Source: JAJDXO01 sp965207535 (GTDB taxonomy: Bacteria > Pseudomonadota > Alphaproteobacteria > Rhodospirillales > UBA2165). From it: a stretch of DNA of 64,000 bases. The stretch lies in the NCBI GenBank assembly GCA_965207535.1, contig CBDBMR010000010.1:1-64000 (forward strand), given 5' to 3'. How positions within the stretch are numbered: position 1 is the stretch's first letter; every line of letters starts with the position of its first letter. The notes under the pieces are model-generated. The model made no database searches, was not told the origin of the DNA, and was given only the letters and a program-made list of their open reading frames with translations. Of the stretch, positions 61,579 through 64,000 are shown piece by piece. A program made the position numbers and the translations under genes.

Positions 61579-62202
61579 ATGATCGATCTATATTTCTGGA
61601 CCACGGACAACGGCTACAAGGCCCGGCACGGGATGGAGGAGAGCGGCCTCGAATACACCGTCAAGCCGGTCCGCATTCCCGACAAGGAGCAGTTCGCCCC
61701 CGAGTTCCTGAAACTCAATCCCGCCCACAAGATTCCGGTGATCGTCGACCATGACGGGCCGGGCGGCGAACCGCTGACCTTGAGCGAATCCGGCGCCATT
61801 CTGAAATACACCGCCGAGAAGGCGGGTAACGGCCAGTATCCGGATGACCCGGCCAAGCGGGTGCTGGTCGACCGGTGGCTGTTCTACGGATCGGCCCAGT
61901 TCACCACATTGGCGCAGCAGTACGGTTTTTTCTGGATTCGCAATCCGGAGACGGTGGAGCAGGCCAAGGCCCACTACAGGAACGTGCTGACCGAGATGTT
62001 CGGCCTTCTGGACCAGCGGCTCGCCGACAATGAATATCTTGCCGGTGATTTTTCCGTCGCCGATATCTCCGTCTATGCCGATACCCACATCTACGGCGAC
62101 GACAAGTGGATCGGCTTCGGCGATTTCCCCAACCTGAAGCGCTGGCACGACGCCATCGAAGCGCGCCCCGCGGCCCAGCGCGCCTGGGGGCCGTACGAAT
62201 AG
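61579..62202 (+). CDS. glutathione S-transferase
   Basis: This 207-residue protein has an N-terminal thioredoxin-fold domain: IDLYFWTTDNGYKARHGMEE, LNPAHKIPVIVDHDG (cis-Pro), LTLSESGAILKYTAEKAG (glutathione-binding Glu-Ser). The all-helical C-terminal domain contains VADISVYADTHIYGDDKWIG. It resembles Nu/Ure2p-like bacterial GSTs, in which a Thr or Asn early in the chain (TTDN) binds the thiol. It lies 103 bases after the P450 and may detoxify electrophiles made there (inference). Confidence 0.92.
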   Translation: MIDLYFWTTDNGYKARHGMEESGLEYTVKPVRIPDKEQFAPEFLKLNPAHKIPVIVDHDGPGGEPLTLSESGAILKYTAEKAGNGQYPDDPAKRVLVDRWLFYGSAQFTTLAQQYGFFWIRNPETVEQAKAHYRNVLTEMFGLLDQRLADNEYLAGDFSVADISVYADTHIYGDDKWIGFGDFPNLKRWHDAIEARPAAQRAWGPYE

Positions 62203-62309
62203 CGGGCGGCGGCTCACGGGCGACGGATTGCGCGGCCTGCGGCGTTGATTAAGATGGGCTAAGCCCGCCGCGCCCATGGCGGCGGAAGCGGAGTATTGAA
62301 ACAGGACGT

Positions 62310-63155
62310 ATGAACCTCGCACGCAGCCTTCCATTTGCGCTTGTATGCTTGGCGCTGCTTGCACCGCAACAGGCGACGGCGCAAAAATTCATCTCGCCCT
62401 ATTCGGAAGTCAGCCTGGTCAGCGAGACCGCCCATCTGGTTCCCGGGGAAACGGCGTGGGTCGGGCTTCATATCAAGACCAAGCCCGGCTGGCACACCTA
62501 TTGGCGGAATCCGGGGGATTCAGGGCTCCCCACACGGATCGCCTGGTCCCTACCGAGCGGTATCGCGGCCGGCGGCATCCACTGGCCCATCCCCGAGAAA
62601 TTCGACTTCGGACCGCTTGCCGGCTACGGCTACGAAAACGAGACCCTTCTGATGGTGCCCCTCGCGGTTGACGGCGGTCTCGGCGCCGGCGCGGAAGCGA
62701 AGGTGACGGCCGATGCGAACTGGCTGGTGTGCGAAGATATTTGCGTCCCGGAGCGCGCCGCATTCACCCTCGCGCTGCCGGTCGCCGACAGGGCCCAGGG
62801 GCCGCGGAACACCCTGTTTCGGACCTATCGCGACAGCTTGCCCGCCGAACCGCCCCTCATGGCTAAGGGCCATCAGACCGCGCAAGCGATCAGAATATCG
62901 GCCCGGCTGCCGGATGACGGTTGGCGCGCCGAGGATGGGCTGGAGTTCTTCCCCGCCTCGGAAGGCGCCGCCGAAGCCTCCGCCCCTCAAAGTATCAGGC
63001 TCGAAGGCCGGCGGCTTGTCATGGAACTGAAACCCGGATACCTGGCCGAGGAGAGCAGGCTGACGGTCCTCGAAGGGGTGCTGGTTTCCGGCGCCGGGAA
63101 CGGAAGCGGCCGGAAAGGCATCAAGCTCATCGCCCGGTTCAATCCGGGGACATAG
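62310..63155 (+). CDS. secreted DsbD-alpha-domain protein (thiol/cytochrome maturation type)
   Basis: This 281-residue protein has a signal peptide (MNLARSLPFALVCLALLAPQ, cleavage near ATA-QKF). A DsbD N-terminal-like immunoglobulin domain follows: PGETAWVGLHIKTKPGWHTY WRNPGDSGLPTRIAWSLP, then VTADANWLVCEDICVPERAA with the expected Cys pair. The membrane and thioredoxin domains of full DsbD are absent, so it needs a separate electron donor. The next gene encodes a secreted redoxin, a likely partner. Confidence 0.82.
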   Translation: MNLARSLPFALVCLALLAPQQATAQKFISPYSEVSLVSETAHLVPGETAWVGLHIKTKPGWHTYWRNPGDSGLPTRIAWSLPSGIAAGGIHWPIPEKFDFGPLAGYGYENETLLMVPLAVDGGLGAGAEAKVTADANWLVCEDICVPERAAFTLALPVADRAQGPRNTLFRTYRDSLPAEPPLMAKGHQTAQAIRISARLPDDGWRAEDGLEFFPASEGAAEASAPQSIRLEGRRLVMELKPGYLAEESRLTVLEGVLVSGAGNGSGRKGIKLIARFNPGT

Positions 63156-63165
63156 ACGGACAATG

Positions 63166-63210
63166 GATTGATAGGCGGGGGATTGATAGGCGGGGGATTG
63201 ATAGGCGGGG
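63166..63210. repeat. three perfect 15-bp tandem repeats
   Basis: GATTGATAGGCGGGG occurs three times head to tail at 63166-63180, 63181-63195 and 63196-63210, in the 106-base gap between the DsbD-alpha-type gene and the redoxin gene. It is non-coding. Slippage could vary the spacing of any promoter in this gap. Confidence 0.9.
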
Positions 63211-63261
63211 GATTTGCAGCCGCGCTTTTGAGATTATTTTTTTGCATTGAGAGGAATCACG

Positions 63262-63906
63262 ATGATGAAATTGACCAGAGCAAGAAACGCGATTTTGCCG
63301 GCGGTGGCCGTCGTTGCCGCTGTCGCTCTCACTGGCGCTCTCACCGGCGCCGCGTCGGCAAGCCCGAAAATCGGCGAGCCCGCACCGGCGTTTACCGGCC
63401 TCGATTCCAGCGGCCAAAAGATTTCGCTGCAGGATTACAAGGGAAAAACGGTCGTCCTGGAGTGGACCAATCACGATTGCCCCTATGTGCGCCGCCACTA
63501 CGCCACCGGCAACATGCAGAAGCTGCAAAAAGAGGTTGCCGCGTCGGACATCGTCTGGCTGTCGGTCATATCGTCCGCCCCGGGCGCCCAGGGGCACGTT
63601 TCCGGAAAACAGGCCGATGACTTGACCGTGTCGCGCAAGGCCGCGCCGGCCAAGGTCATTCTCGACCCCGCCGGCAAGATCGGCCGCCTCTATGCCGCGC
63701 GAACCACGCCGCACATGTATATCGTCAATGCCGGCGGCACCCTCGTCTACAAGGGCGGCATCGACGACAATCCGACGTCGTGGGGCAAAATCGAGCCGGA
63801 TACGAAGAACTATGTCCGTCTCGCATTGTCGGAAATGAAGGCCGGCAAGGCGGTCTCCAACCCGTCGACGCGGCCCTACGGCTGTTCGGTCAAGTACGCG
63901 TATTAG
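63262..63906 (+). CDS. secreted AhpC/TSA-type redoxin
   Basis: This 214-residue periplasmic thioredoxin-fold protein has a signal peptide (AILPAVAVVAAVALTGALTG, cleavage near ASA-SPK), then IGEPAPAFTGLDSSGQKISL QDYKGKTVVLEWTNHDCPYV RRHY with a single Cys at the active position. PAKVILDPAGKIGRLYAART TPHMYIVNAGGTLVYKGGID follows, with the cis-Pro. A second Cys lies near the C-terminus (RPYGCSVKYAY). ATG 63262 has GAGAGGA upstream. It may pair with the DsbD-alpha-type protein. Confidence 0.88.
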   Translation: MMKLTRARNAILPAVAVVAAVALTGALTGAASASPKIGEPAPAFTGLDSSGQKISLQDYKGKTVVLEWTNHDCPYVRRHYATGNMQKLQKEVAASDIVWLSVISSAPGAQGHVSGKQADDLTVSRKAAPAKVILDPAGKIGRLYAARTTPHMYIVNAGGTLVYKGGIDDNPTSWGKIEPDTKNYVRLALSEMKAGKAVSNPSTRPYGCSVKYAY

Positions 63907-64000
63907 TCCCGGGGCTGTATCGGCTCCCGCGCTTCTTCCAACAGCCAATCCATGAAGGCCCTGATTTCGGGACGCGCCAGATTCGATTCCGGCAGGATGA
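63903..64000 (-). CDS. C-terminus of a probable LysR-type regulator
   Basis: On the minus strand the frame reads ILPESNLARPEIRAFMDWLL followed by EEAREPIQPRD and a TAA at 63903-63905. The pattern ESNLARPEIRAFMDWLLEE is the usual last helix of LysR effector domains. The rest lies beyond the window. The stop overlaps the convergent redoxin stop by four bases. With only 31 residues, the family call is tentative. Confidence 0.55.
   Translation of the reverse strand, partial: ILPESNLARPEIRAFMDWLLEEAREPIQPRD

Overview
The window reads as the chromosome of a high-GC alphaproteobacterium, most likely a free-living Rhodospirillales-type organism. The evidence is an EipB (DUF1849) C-terminus, a DinB with an N-terminal zinc ribbon, 5-aminolevulinate synthase (the C4 route to haem), the order xseB-ispA-dxs-tlyA, and many dispersed extragenic palindromes. 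No rRNA, tRNA or CRISPR array was seen. This placement is inference from gene content.

Region 1 (1-22.8 kb) is mostly core. It holds dinB, an RND efflux pair whose adaptor carries four copies of an unusual helical motif, an HDAC-family hydrolase, the isoprenoid block xseB-ispA-dxs-tlyA, an AhpD-like protein with aroC and fabI, a glycine-zipper lipoprotein, pdxH, a CDF metal exporter, a double-Usp protein, an SDR, a PadR-like regulator, hemA and a class III aminotransferase.

Region 2 (22.8-37.2 kb) holds a Dpp/Opp-type peptide ABC transporter (two permeases and two ATPases, with a family-5 binding protein encoded about 8 kb away). It also holds a complete bufferin-type RiPP operon (BufA1-like precursor, MNIO/DUF692 enzyme, DUF2063 partner, DoxX protein) with a hairpin between precursor and enzymes. 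An acyl-CoA-dehydrogenase-fold flavoprotein and a large ACP-acyl-AMP ligase-PlsC fusion follow.

Region 3 (37.3-50 kb) holds a TPR protein, a BASS transporter, a translationally coupled 2OG-oxygenase/hydrolase/MFS trio, a NadX-like dehydrogenase in line with a TrpXYZ-like ABC importer, a VOC protein, and a coupled operon of two MetE-like paralogues plus an acetamidase-family enzyme.

Region 4 (50-59.6 kb) is mobile. Three copies of one IS5/IS427-group element are present: one at the stop codon of an FAD monooxygenase, and two in tandem inside tctB. They lie in or beside an AT-rich islet (tctC-tctB-tctA plus an M20 peptidase) bracketed by 132-bp direct repeats. One IS copy carries a 30-bp palindrome directly after its transposase ATG.

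Region 5 (59.6-64 kb) returns to high GC: DUF3237, a cytochrome P450 lacking the usual I-helix Thr, a GST, a secreted DsbD-alpha-type protein, a redoxin, and the C-terminus of a probable LysR regulator.

A recurring theme is that dispersed palindromic elements sit exactly at, or supply, the stop codons of the genes they follow (CDF, dppC, dppF, SDR, flavoprotein).
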